A DNA stretch of 36,420 bases, taken from the NCBI GenBank assembly GCA_002284615.2, contig MU069475.1, forward strand, positions 419,782 to 456,201, read 5' to 3'. Position 1 is the first letter of the stretch; each line of letters begins with the position of its first letter. This DNA comes from Dunaliella salina. Its lineage: Eukaryota; Chlorophyta; Chlorophyceae; Chlamydomonadales; Dunaliellaceae. A program made the position numbers and the translations under genes. The notes beneath the pieces were generated by a model, which saw nothing but the letters and a program-made list of their open reading frames with translations, was not told the origin of the DNA and did no database searches. Positions 1-9,539 of this stretch are shown piece after piece.

Positions 1-32
<32 letters not shown>
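1..32. repeat. (GT)n microsatellite at window edge
   Basis: An uninterrupted GT dinucleotide run that probably extends beyond the left edge of the window. Confidence 0.95.
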
Positions 33-35
<3 letters not shown>

Positions 36-59
36 TGTGCCTGTGCGCGCAGGACTGGT

Positions 60-297
60 CTGAGTTAGGTTCAACAGGAGCACCTTCTTGTGCACATTTG
101 ATATTTTATGGTCATCTACACGTATAGCTGCCACCTATACGTTGATGGATGGATGAATGGTGAACCATCCGAACATCTACCATGAGCTGCTCCTTGTGCA
201 CGCTCAACCATACACACGTCTGCCACCCATTGGTTAATGGGTGGATAAATGGTCAACCATTGTCACCCATGAGCTCCTCCTTGTGTCAACCATGCAT
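60..297. repeat. Degenerate ~93-bp tandem repeat
   Basis: Two diverged units start at about 128 and 221. Both run CTGCCACC, a TGGATGGATGAATGGT-like stretch, an ACCAT block, then CCATGAGCT and CTCCTTGTG. A third, poorer unit seems to lie at 66-127. No gene is seen here. Confidence 0.6.
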
Positions 298-403
298 TTG
301 TTTGCCAAGCAGGGCTTCAAGGTTAAATTTTTTTCAAGGGAGGGTTTCCAACAAAGGAAGATTTAACTGAATCAAAGCCACCAGGCCTGCTGAAAAGTAA
401 GAT

Positions 404-478
404 TGAAAGTCTTCCAGGACACAACCAGCGTGCAATAAAGGAAGACCCAACAGTGAGCGCTGACACAAATGGTGAGTC
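404..478 (+). repeat. Dispersed coding-like repeat, copy 1 (QRA.K.DPTVSA type)
   Basis: The plus strand reads as NQRAIKEDPTVSADTN in one frame. Related blocks lie at 15907-15982 (SQRALRKNSTVSAGTDN) and 23728-23785 (IQRALRKDPTVCS). All three follow an AAAAGT-type tract. The encoded pattern is kept better than the DNA, so the block probably derives from a protein of a mobile element. I do not recognise the protein. Confidence 0.5.
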
Positions 479-690
479 CCAGTAAGGCCTGCTTCAGGTG
501 ATCCTGTATCAAGCGTTTCTCTAGTAAGTGTTGCACACAATGGACAAGTCGCGCATGCCGTGCTCGCCAGCAGGTGTCTTTATTGGAATCTAAGCAAAAG
601 TCCTTTGTCAGATGGGCCCCTTTGTGTGTCAAGGACATTTTTGCGGGGCCTTTCTTCTAGCTGGCTTTCTTTCCCGTGAAGGACATGTTT
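479..690. other. No supported gene
   Basis: The overlapping ORFs here are short, mutually exclusive and without recognisable motifs. The stretch may belong to the mobile element that carries the copy-1 repeat just upstream. Confidence 0.4.
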
Positions 691-1012
691 GCATCATAAA
701 AGGACTGGGATTTGTCTGCACCTTAATGGGATATGTCTGCATCACATAAGGACTAGGATATATTGCACCTTATCTGGGTATTTCTGCATCGTATGATGAC
801 TGGGATATGTCAGCATCCAATAACGACCGGGGTACATTTGCACCTTAAAAGAATATGTCTGCATCAGAGAAGGGCTGGGGTATGTCTGCACCTTGAAAGG
901 GTACGTCTGCACCATTGAAAGGCTGGGATATGTATGCACCTTAAAAAAGGATGCGTATGCACCCTAAATGGATATATCCGCATCACATAAGGACTGGGAT
1001 GTGCCTACATTA
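690..1012. repeat. ~50-bp minisatellite, about six units
   Basis: The unit is roughly GGACTGGGATATGTCTGCAC, then CTTAAA, then a second GGATATGTCTGCATCA half. The two half-units of about 25 bp alternate, differing in CACCTTA against CATCACATAA. Units diverge by point changes, so the array is old. Confidence 0.8.
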
Positions 1013-1161
1013 CTGGTCCCTCGTTTCTTTTTTTATTCTTGCTGTTTTGACGGTTCAACACTAGAATGAGGCCAGAAATTGACAACAATTTTGTGTACTC
1101 TGGTGTTTCGTTCAAAGTTCAATAATAACTAGGGTGCGAGGTTAGTATATACTGTATACTA
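914..1161. repeat. Direct repeat S, copy 1
   Basis: This roughly 250-base block is almost identical to 2252-2502, with only a few substitutions and small indels. It spans the end of the 50-bp minisatellite, a unique stretch, and the first ~32 bases of the hAT-type element that is complete at 2471-3306, including its ATAATAAC flank. The copying therefore took place after that element had inserted. Confidence 0.9.
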
Positions 1162-1281
1162 GCAGTGCTGTTCAGGGCCTTTTTGAGAGTTTCGGGTAAC
1201 CCGCAAAACTTTCAATTGTATGTGCGGGGTGCCCTAAAGGGGTCCCAAAATAGTTGCGGTTTCACCTTGCAAAAATTTCCT

Positions 1282-1306
1282 GCGCCTGGGGCGAAGCCCC
1301 AGGCGC
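1282..1306. repeat. Perfect 11-bp-stem hairpin, GAA loop
   Basis: GCGCCTGGGGC (1282-1292), loop GAA, then GCCCCAGGCGC (1296-1306). The arms are exactly complementary and very GC-rich. The hairpin lies just inside the left terminus of the transposon-like segment. Confidence 0.9.
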
Positions 1307-1543
1307 GGTGAGTGAGTGTGTTAAATTTTTAATGCCTTTGGGATTTCAAAACCAGGGGGGATCCATGAGAAGGGAAAGCCAGCAAAGTATGTTACATCTG
1401 AATTTAATATCATCCAAAAAAGAGGCTTCATGTTCAACTTGCACTGCTGCCCCACTGCCCGAATCAGGAGCAAACATTGATGCATCTTCCTCATCTTCAC
1501 TGCCTTCTGCATCCTCCAGCCATGGCACGTCACCATTAGGAAT

Positions 1544-1573
<30 letters not shown>
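1544..1573. repeat. (ATC)n/(TCA)n trinucleotide repeat
   Basis: About nine TCA triplets. On the minus strand they encode the poly-Asp run of the broken ORF. Confidence 0.9.
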
Positions 1574-1574
<1 letters not shown>

Positions 1575-2039
1575 ACACCATCTTGTAGCCTTCCAACCTC
1601 AATTCTGCTGACCCTTTTGTGCAGCTTATTGAGCACCATGCACCCAGCAGGGGAGACCATATATTTTTGTGCAGCTGTGAAGGGGCTGGCTTTGGCACAG
1701 GGGGCCCTGTGGGAGCTGGCTCTGAGTGTGCAGACTGTGCAGGTTGTGCAGGCAGTGCAGGCTGGGGGGGGGGCAGGTGTGCTTGGGCGAGCCTGTGGCT
1801 CTGGGAGTGCCCCTTCGTGAGGCTCAGGGGCCCCATCGACCTGCATCGGTTCCCCCCCTTCCGCAGCACTGCTGACGTTTGCTGGTTCGGCAACCTCACT
1901 GTCAGGGTTAGGCCTCTTGGTGCCACAAGCACGAGCGACTGCGGCACGGGGAGTAATCCGGGGTCAGAGGCTGCGACAGACAGGCTTGCATGCATGGACA
2001 AACAGCAGCAGCACTCTGTATACAGAGCTCTGTGAGGGA

Positions 2040-2120
2040 TGGCTGCTGCTGCAGCTGCTGCTGCTGCTCCTCTTGCTCCCCCTCCCCTCTCCCCCTTCCC
2101 CTCCCTCTCCCCCTGGTGAG
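2040..2120. repeat. CTG-rich then CCCTCTCC-rich low-complexity tract
   Basis: Imperfect CTG triplets are followed by a pyrimidine-rich CCCCTCTCCC stretch. On the minus strand these give Gln-rich and Arg/Gly/Glu-rich translations. Confidence 0.85.
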
Positions 2121-2251
2121 CGCCCCTCGAGTGCCATGGTTGTTCTTGCCTCGACCCATGACTACTTGCCCGAAGCTATTTTAAAATGTTTTCGGGCTGC
2201 CCGCAACTTGCAGGGGCTGCGCACCTGAAACTTTCGGTTAGCCCGAAACCT

Positions 2252-2502
2252 ATTGAAAGGCTGGGATATGTATGCACCTTAAAAAAGGATGCGTATGCAC
2301 CCTAAATGGATATATCCGCATCACATAAGGACTGGGATGTGCCTACATTACTGGTCCCTCGTTTCTTTTTTTTATTCTTGCTGTTTTGACGGTTCAACAC
2401 TAGAATGAGAGGCCAGAAATTGACAACAATTTTGTGTACTCTGGTGTTTCGTTCAAAGCTCAATAATAACTAGGGTGAAAGGTCAGTATATACTGTATAC
2501 TA
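2252..2502. repeat. Direct repeat S, copy 2
   Basis: The second copy of the block at 914-1161. The two diverge straight after GTATATACTGTATACTA. Copy 2 continues into the complete element at 2471-3306, while copy 1 jumps into the 1162-2251 segment. Confidence 0.9.
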
Positions 2503-3306
2503 CAGTATATACTAGTATATGGGGGGTCATATACTAGTATACAGTTTCGAACTCACAAACTCAGAGCGCTGAGTTCGTGAGCTCAGTGCAAAAGTTGCGC
2601 GTCTTGTGAAGGGAACAGTCAGAAAGAAGTAAAAAGGTAAACATGGCATATAACTGACGTCAATCGGAGGGGAAGGGGTCGCATCTAGGCTGATAATTCT
2701 CAGCTCACATTGTCACACTCACGAGCAAGTCTTATGCTTGCAGGCATTAGCAGTATACTCAAATAGCACAAGAGCTTTGAACTTCATCTTGAGGAGCCAG
2801 GCGAGCCATGTACACTGAGGTGCAAGTGTTCAAGGACGTCATCTGCTCAGTCAAATTCTTCGAGGCCATCAAACAGCTTTAAGTCTCATTTGCATGAGCA
2901 TTTGCATGAGCATGCAGCCCAATGGGCCTGTCCATGCAGGCTAAACAAGCTGAGCCAATTGCTCCCAGGCTGTCAAACAGCACATCTCATTTTGCATGGG
3001 CATGAAGCCCATGGGGCTTGATGCTGGTCCATGCAAGACTTTAAGCGTGTCCATTCCTAGAACAACAGATTGGGGCTTAGGAAGGGCCCATGTAGATGTT
3101 TGAGTGTGTATGGATGATCTGATGCCTTACCTCACAACTTTTGGCTCAATATTTCTTTTCATAAACATCAGCAGTGGATTCCTAGGGGTCAAAAACCTAC
3201 TCCCAGCAATAAGTGGTGTCATTTCTTCTATTTTGTGGACTAGTATATACTATATGCTAGTATATACTGCTTTTAAATCCCATATACCAGTATACCTCGC
3301 ACCCTA
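2471..3306. mobile_element. Non-autonomous hAT-type element with perfect 8-bp TSD
   Basis: The element starts TAGGGTGAAAGGTCAGTATA and ends AGTATACCTCGCACCCTA, giving inverted termini of the form TAGGGTG..AGGT..TACT. Exactly the same octamer ATAATAAC flanks it on both sides (2463-2470 and 3307-3314), the duplication length made by hAT transposases. Just inside each end are many TATACTAGTATA-type palindromes. The 836-bp interior has no transposase ORF, so it must have moved in trans. Repeated CATTTGCATGAGCATG-like blocks lie at 2885-3030. Confidence 0.85.
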
Positions 3307-3314
3307 ATAATAAC

Positions 3315-3780
3315 GTCTACGTAGATGGGGCCATGATATGTTCACATATCACAAGTGTGGAACTTGCTTGCAGGAAAGCGGAAATGTGCAGAATCAGGAG
3401 AAAGTACAAAATCAGAAGCACACGGCCGCCGTTCGGCTATCAAAGCAGCAGTCTCATGCTATTTTTGTCACCTTTACTCTGCCCTGACCACATCCGCCCT
3501 TCAGCCTCAGCTGAGTCCAAAAGTGATGGACAATGTCAGCTGGACAACACTGAAATTGCTTGGTATCTGCCTCAACACATGCTTGCGCAGGCTGCAACCT
3601 CTGTTGCACAGATTCCTCAGTGCCTCCTCTGCTCTGTGCTTTAAAATTGCGCCACTGTTTGTGATCAGGTTTAATCCTCTGTGCTTTGCTTCGCCTGTCT
3701 TGGGAACTGTGTCAGGTGTCAGTAAGGGATTGTCGGAGAGCACGTACATGCCCTTGCATTGTTCTGTGTGTCCATTTTTC
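3315..3780. other. No supported gene
   Basis: The open frames at 3333-3852 overlap in two frames and have no recognisable domain, signal or splice support. I treat them as chance ORFs. Confidence 0.4.
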
Positions 3781-3787
3781 TGTTTGT

Positions 3788-4562
3788 ACAGGGGTCAATC
3801 CCCTCTCCATGCCTTTCTTGCTGCACCCCTCTGCAGGACTAGGGTTGGGTAAAGAGGGTTGAGCATGTGGCAAAAGAGGGTGGAAGAGCCTCTTTGGGGC
3901 CCTTTACAGCCCTCCTGAAAGCCTCTTTTGCCAACTTCTCAACACTCTTTACACCACCCTACGCAGGACACGTTCCTGGCTTCCACTTGCATCCACCATT
4001 TCCCTGCCCATTGGACCATGCGTTTCTTGCTGCTCCCTCTGCAGAACACATTTTTGGCTCACACCAACCCCTACCATTTCCCTGCCCATTGGGACCATGT
4101 GATGGAGCTGGACAGCCCTTACATTTTTTTGTTGTATGTCTACAGTGGTCAATTCCCTCCCGATGCCTTTCTTGATACACCCCTCTGCAGGACATTTTCC
4201 TGGTTTCCACTTTCATCTACCATTTTCCTGCCCATTGGACCATGCCTTCCTTGATGCTCCTTTCTGCAGGACACATTCCTGGCTCACATTAACCCTTACC
4301 ATTTCCCTGCCCATTTGGACCATGTGGTGGAGCTGGACAGCCCTTGCATTTTTTTGGTGTGTCTACAGTGGTCAATTCCCTCCCGATGCCTTTCTTGATA
4401 CACCCCTCTGCAGGACACATTCCTGGCTCCCACCAACCTCTACCATTTCCCTGCCCATTGGACCATGCCTTCCTTGCTGCTCCCTTCTGCAGGACACATT
4501 CCTGGCTCACACCAACCCTTACCATTCCCCTGCCCTTTGGATCACGTGATGGAGCTGGACAG
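3788..4562. repeat. ~227-bp satellite array, about 3.4 units
   Basis: GGTCAATTCCCTCCCGATGC recurs at about 4145 and 4371, a period of about 227 bases, and as GGTCAATCCCCTCTCCATGC at 3792. Within each unit a ~76-bp subrepeat (CTGCAGGACACATTCCTGGC, then TACCATTTCCCTGCCC and ATTGGACCATGC) is itself repeated. The long open frames here (for example 3928-4254 and 4136-4549) come from the repeat and are not genes. Confidence 0.9.
3840..3961. mobile_element. 122-bp hAT-type MITE inside the satellite
   Basis: The ends are TAGGGTTGGGTAAAGAGGGT and ACACTCTTTACACCACCCTA, and the inverted similarity continues inward for about 40 bases through GGCAAAAGAGG / CCTCTTTTGCC. The flanking octamers are TGCAGGAC (3832-3839) and CGCAGGAC (3962-3969), seven of eight identical. 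The satellite gives an independent check: this unit is about 126 bases longer than the next, close to 122 plus an 8-bp duplication. A sister copy lies at 10871-10990. Confidence 0.9.
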
Positions 4563-4645
4563 CGGGATGACCCGAGACATGGACCCAGTCCAATTTGGCA
4601 AGCCTACGGAGTTCCGGGAGTTTTCCTTTTTTGCGAACAGCAGGG
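4563..4645 (+). CDS. Candidate small exon, unknown protein
   Basis: After the last satellite unit an AG (GAGCTGGACAG) is followed by an 83-base open block. It reads GMTRDMDPVQFGKPTEFR, then EFSFFANSR, and ends at AGCAGG|GTAATT, a usable donor. The composition changes sharply from the satellite and the peptide looks coding. I do not recognise it and found no partner exon, so it may be a fragment of a mobile element or of a lost gene. Confidence 0.25.
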
Positions 4646-6037
4646 TAATTTGATGGTGGCAATAGGGCAGCGCTAACCACTATTGGGGAGAGAAATTGGA
4701 GCTGAACACACACCAACACAGTCGTGCTTATGTTAAAAAAAACGGAACTCAATTTTAATCTCTTGCAGCACCTCACCTTCACATCACATAAGTTCAGTGT
4801 GTTGAGTTTTTTTTGCAGGAAAGCCTCCGTTCTCTCCTATCTCCGCGTGACGTACCCTTGTTGACCATCACTTGTGCCTTGCTGACAGTATTGCTTTTGA
4901 CATCTGCTTCCCTTGCTGACTACCGCTTGTGTTTCTCTCACTGTACCCTTGCTTTACCCTTGCTGACCACTGTTGCCTCTGGACAAGCTCCCAAGGTCAT
5001 CTTCACGACAAGCCAACCATATATTGCCCTGTATTGCTCATCATGCGGTCCCGAAAAGGAGGTAAAACCAAACCTCATGAGTAGGGTTGGGCATCCATCT
5101 CTGGGAGCCTCAGCAAGCACGAGGCTCGCAGAGACTCGAAGGGTCTATCTGGCAGAACAAAGGGACGGAAATGTGGTGGGCATCACCAAATATCCGAGCA
5201 AGAGACTCGGCAAGCTCGAGACACGGCAAGTCTCTGGGAGTCTATTCAGATGTTGGGTGACGCTATTTACCCATGGCTACTCATGAGATCATCCGGGATG
5301 GGCCTTCGGGCACACTGCTCACAGAAGCCAATCTTTTTCTGGACGAGAAACCATGAATCTATGGTGGCTTCCCAGATTCTATGTTCCCAAATTCTATGAT
5401 CTTTAAAGCGGCTGGGAGCAAAAAAGCTGGCCCTTGGGGGCTCTGCTCTGACTCAATATGTGTGATAAAAAATGTTGTGTTGTCAGTGCCATTTGCTGCT
5501 GGGCTGGAGTACTGGTGGTCAAAGCCATCTTTTGCCAGAAGCGCACTGAAGGTCTTCACTGCTTGCTATCTCTGGTGTATTTTCCCCCAATCTACCATGC
5601 AACTATCTTTCCTTCTCCATGGAATGACACCATTACACTTGCCATGTCATTACATTTGCCAAAGAAGATGGTGAAAATCAGGCAACCTCTGATCACTCTT
5701 TTAGCGTCAGATCACTGCAAAGTGGCCCACAGCTCCACCCTAGGAACAATCCATAGGACCAGCCCAAAAACATGTTCTTGTAAGCTTAATGTACTATCAG
5801 AGTCCTCCGGGTCATGTTGGGGCCAAGATCGCCTGCTTTTTGCACGCTCCCCGCACAGGCCCCCTGCAATTACCGTTTTTCTGTCGAACATAATGGTACA
5901 TTTTGAACAAAGATCGCCAGATGTGGTCACCAGAGGTTGCCAAAGATAATTCCATACTTTTGCAACAAGGGTGGTCTCTGGTGATCTCTTGTACTCACCT
6001 CATGTATAGATGAAGGTGAATCAAGCGATACAAATTT
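4646..6037. other. No supported gene; CTTGCTGAC-type repeats and CGAG-rich patch
   Basis: 4850-4975 contains loosely repeated ACCCTTGCTGACCA blocks. 5083 begins TAGGGTTGGGCA, like the ends of the two MITEs, but no matching right end is found. 5110-5235 is dense in CGAG/CTCG motifs. The ORF at 5458-5949 is cysteine-rich by chance and shows no domain. Confidence 0.4.
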
Positions 6038-6346
6038 GTGTGCACATGCGGCACTAACTGACAGACATGCACACCTGTATGCACACAGACCCCCCCATAT
6101 TTTATGAAGAAGTTGGCGACAGTTTTGGAGAATTTCTGAGCCAAGACCCTTTCAACCTCGTCAAGCATACAACATATCGCATACAGCCCTGGAAATTCGA
6201 AATTTGCCTGGTATGTTTTCCTCAACATCCCATCTGTGCACATGTGGCACTAACTGACAGATATGCACACCTGTATGCACCCTGACCCCCCCATATTTTA
6301 TCAAGAAGTTAACAACAATTTTGGAGAATTTCTGAGCCGAGAATCC
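6038..6346. repeat. ~110-bp direct repeat pair (6038-6147, 6235-6346)
   Basis: Both units run GTGCACATG(C/T)GGCACTAACT, then GACAGA.ATGCACACCTGTAT, then GACCCCCCCATATTTTAT, and end TTTGGAGAATTTCTGAGCC. About 90% agreement by eye, period about 197 bases. The sequence continuing to 6480 (TTTCCGATTGGACCCATACC) is related to the repeat family at 33400-33520. Confidence 0.85.
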
Positions 6347-8539
6347 AACAAATAAAATTCCAGATCTGGAAAAGTTGGCTCAAAAAATTGTGTAGGGGGA
6401 GGTCCCATCTCGGGAGTGAAACCTCGCCTCCTCACATTTCCGATTGGACCCATACCAGTGGACAGCTCATGAATCACAAGCGCCGGACTTCAAAATAAGG
6501 TTGAAAATCAGTGTCCATGTGTTGTTCAAAAATCTACTCAAACTCTTTGCTCCAACCCCGCTTGCCCCTAATTAAAGGACTTGCTAGTGACATGATTGGC
6601 GTTGCTTTTCTTGAGAGAAGACCATTACCACCACCATTTGCTCTACAACGCGTCATTTTGAAAATGCATCATGTTGCTCCCAATAAGCTTTGGCTCAGGG
6701 CATAGCAGATGACGCTCTGTAAGCAGCACTTGAGGGAATGGACAACTCGGCCCAAGGCCAAAGCAATTCCCATGACTACGAAAAGAAGCAGCTCCAATTT
6801 TCTTCAATGGCCAGGCGCTACAACCTATGACAAGTTTGGATGAAATACTGCCGGACGCTTTCAAACCCACTTCTGTGTAGGGAAGGCTGCTCATTTGAAT
6901 CGGAGGACTGGTTTGGCATGTTTGGGACATTTGGATGTGACTCGGGTGGAGCTCTGTGCATCAAAAGCATGCATTTCTTTCGTTTGGGCACACCAGTGCG
7001 TGTTTTGAGGTGGCAGATGTTTTTCTGTTAATATTTCAGTAATTAAGGAGCATAAGGTGTGCCCGAAGCTTGCACGTCTCGGTAACCCCTGGTAATGGTC
7101 ATTTTTGAAGGTACCCTGCTCAGGCCCAAACAGCAGCAGCAAGTGTTTGGGAAACCTGCTGGTAATCTTGCAAGTGAATCTGGGTCGTCAGGAGGAACCC
7201 TGGTGCTTGTCGGATTTTCATCGCACAGACAGGCACACATGACCAGGGACGTCGGGCCAGGCCCCGACAGGCCACCTCCGCGAGCGCTGTTTGTCCTGGC
7301 TGATGCCTGGGGCTGTCAGCATCAACATTGACACCGCGGGCTGCCATGTTGGTCGCCAGAGAGGAGCTGCTGGGCTCTGCACAGTTGCTGGAGCTTATAC
7401 TCTAAATTTTTTTGCTGGGCGAGAATCTTGAGAAGGAGTCAATGCACTTTGATGATACTTGTCACAAAATAATATGCTCGGAATTTTAGGGTTTAGGGAA
7501 TTTTGAATATGTCCAGCTTTGCAAGCTTCTCCGCGGATCCTGAGCGGATTTTTCTATTTTGTTTTATCCGCGGAAAAGATCGCAGCCTTGCATGTTCGGC
7601 TGTTGGCAAAAATTTGAACAGTATAAGCATCTGAAATCCGGACCCTGTCTCAACGCTCCGCTGAAGCATCAAATTTTCATTAAATATATTAGAAAGCCGT
7701 TCCCTATTGTCATCAAACCTCTCGACTGCCTTTTGAGCACCTCCTGAGACAGCCCCCCGCCAGCTTGCAGCAGGTGGCCGCCTGTGCACTCAGGGCCCAT
7801 CCTGGGGTCCACCTACAGGCTTGGGGATGCAGCTGGAGGGCTTGGGCAAACAGGGGGTGGGTTTTGCTGCCTGAGCGCACCAACATGCAGGCCTTGCACA
7901 CAGCATAGGACACCAAATGGGACCAGCTCAGCGCTGAAAAACTGCTTTTTTAACTAGCTTTCAGGTGGTGTGCTCAGAATTGGCAGAGGCGGCCTGGCTG
8001 GCAATAGGCAGGATATCACACAGGGATATGGCGCCTGACCAATGGAAGCAATTCTGAAGCAGCTCCAAACAAGACAATCGCAACCTTGATAAATGCTGCG
8101 GAAGCATCTCGTAGGAAAAGAATGGCGTACTCCGACTGCCTCCCAAAAGTGCTTCTTTTTGGTCCAGAAAGTGATGCAGGGATTGGGAGGGAGTCAAGGC
8201 AAGAAAAGATGGTGCAAGAGCTACAGGCGGGCCATCAACTGGGCAGGAGCATGCAATCGCAACATGTTGTGTCCTTGCAAGAAATTGAGGTTTTGTCCAA
8301 GGCATAAATGAGCGTTGGTTGCAGGGCTCTTCATAGTCATCCTTGTTCACTACCATGCATACCTGTGTATTGTCGTGCTTTGACCCAAATTCTTCCTTCA
8401 TTACTGCCTTTGCAAACCACAACTATTCCTATCTTGCTGACTGCTCATATTTTTGATAGGGTGCTTGCAATTGCTACCCCTCAGTTTTATAATCTTTCAT
8501 GGTGTCCCTTTCCTGCCACTGCTCCTGCCATGCAGATGC
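6347..8539. other. No supported gene
   Basis: Several ORFs of 60-150 codons occur (for example minus 7493-7789 and minus 7961-8422), but none shows a domain, a membrane segment or convincing splice sites. A stem-loop is noted separately at 7530-7574. The stretch may hold old unrecognised mobile-element sequence or long introns. Confidence 0.4.
7530..7574. repeat. Inverted repeat TCCGCGGAT / ATCCGCGGA
   Basis: Nine-base arms match perfectly across a 27-base loop. The loop itself holds another AGCGGAT. The two CCGCGG sites stand out in AT-richer surroundings. Confidence 0.8.
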
Positions 8540-8591
8540 CAGAATCAGTGCGCAGTAACAAAGTGGTGGTGGAAATTTGCCCAGCTGGCCA

Positions 8592-9215
8592 ACCAGACTG
8601 CAGCGATGGCCTTGCACCTGCGGCACTACAGGTAATTGTAATGTTCGTGATGTTGGGTTGGTCCTTATCTGAATGCAAGCGGACTAAACAGACTCTTCAC
8701 GTTCTTTATTGTTGATGGATTGTACAGGATCATGCTTTGTTCTGACTGCAGTTATGGTTGGCTCAGACTGCTGCAAAGGCTCGCCTTATGCACCTTATAC
8801 AGGTGATTCCAAGGCACGATAAACAGTGCTTTTATCTGCTTACGACTCCTTGGTGAGACTCTGTGTTGGTGTCAGCGCTGACTGATGGTTTTTCCTAAGG
8901 GTGCATCGCGCGCTGATCCCCACAGGGCAACTAGCAGGCCATGCACCTCAGACACACAAATCCATGTAGCACATGGGTGTCTTAGACATCCTGCAAGCAT
9001 GTGCATGAAGGCTGGACAGCAGCAAAGGCTTGTTCCTACTGCAGCAATGGCCGTCCTCATTCAGGCCATTCAGGTGCTTGCAAGGCCCTGGATGGCGCGG
9101 GGTTGTGATTCAATCTGCGGCGATGGTTTTTTTTCTGACTGCAGCAAGTTCTGTTCTCCTTTGGGCCATTCAGGTGCTTGCAAGGTGCTGGACGGTGCGG
9201 GGTTGTGGTTGTTTT
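8592..9215 (+). repeat. Series of four TAAxxxL..xIQ coding-like repeats
   Basis: Four blocks end in CAG followed by GT: 8596-8631 (TAAMALHLRHY), 8767-8802 (TAAKARLMHLIQ), 9038-9073 (TAAMAVLIQAIQ) and 9138-9173 (TAASSVLLWAIQ). The second is preceded by an AG (8750-8751) that would make a clean 51-base exon. The last two also share the following IQVLAR.W..RGC, so they form a ~100-bp tandem duplication. They could be repeated helix-coding exons or a decayed coding minisatellite. Function unknown. Confidence 0.4.
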
Positions 9216-9242
9216 TTTTGCGTTTGGCCTGGTTTGTGTTTA

Positions 9243-9391
9243 TCAGGGCTTTGCTGGGCAAACTGATTTGATTGGTCTGCATTGGGTGGCGCTGGTCAGT
9301 CCTCTGGGGTCCCAGTTTATACTTTTAAGGCCTTTGTTGGGTAAATTGATTGGATTGGTCTGCACTGGGTGGCGCTGGTCAGTCCTCAAGG
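9243..9391. repeat. ~85-bp direct repeat pair
   Basis: 9245-9306 and 9330-9391 share AGG(G/C)CTTTG(C/T)TGGG, then TTGATT(T/G)GATTGGTCTGCA, then TGGGTGGCGCTGGTCAGTCC. The ~100-bp tandem duplication lies immediately upstream. Confidence 0.8.
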
Positions 9392-9539
9392 ATTCTTCCA
9401 TGTGGCAGGATCAGTTGATGCAAGTGGTTCACGAGCAACTGCATCACAGTGAGCTGTGAAGCTGCATTTTCATTTTTTCCTAACAGAAAGCACATAATTG
9501 GGCCGGTAATTTTTCCTATTTTTGGGTAGAGCGCACAGT

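Larger units (their letters stand above)
1346..2159 (-). pseudogene. Broken acidic-tailed ORF inside transposon segment
   Basis: Read on the minus strand, a start at 2159 gives MGRGKNNHGTRGALTRGRGR followed by a Gln-rich stretch coded by CAG/CTG repeats. The likely reading then passes through two other frames (containing KRPNPDSEVAEPANVSSA, then MQVDGAPEPHEGALPEPQ) to an acidic end: a run of ten Asp from the TCA repeat, then WLEDAEGSEDEEDAS. At least two frame changes are needed, so the gene is broken or the sequence has indels. An Arg/Gly start near one terminus and an acidic tail would fit the N-terminal part of a transposase or an element-carried gene. No zinc finger or catalytic domain is visible, and I cannot name a family. 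Confidence 0.35.
1162..2251. mobile_element. Probable hAT-like element remnant between the S repeats
   Basis: Near the left end GTTTCGGGTAACCCG (1189-1203) is close to the reverse complement of CGGTTAGCCCGAAAC (2235-2249), so the segment has inverted termini. The left side also has CAGGGCC at 1173, a hAT-style end, but the matching right end is missing. Inside are a perfect hairpin, a TCA trinucleotide run and a CAG/CTG-rich tract. On the minus strand is a broken ORF with an acidic stretch. Best reading: a truncated non-autonomous DNA transposon. Confidence 0.5.

Noticed and set aside
914..2502. LTR retrotransposon with S blocks as LTRs
   Set aside because: The blocks do not show TG..CA ends, primer-binding site or polypurine tract, and they contain part of a minisatellite and of another transposon.
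3928..4549. 108- and 137-codon ORFs in the satellite
   Set aside because: Different frames of the same 227-bp repeat; no domain.
5083..5290. Third member of the TAGGGTTGGGC MITE family
   Set aside because: Only the first 12 bases fit. No matching right end or octamer duplication was found.
5458..5949. 163-codon Cys-rich ORF
   Set aside because: Overlaps open frames on both strands, with no motif, signal peptide or splice context.
7961..8422. 153-codon minus-strand ORF
   Set aside because: Plausible length but no recognisable motif, and two plus-strand frames are open across the same bases.
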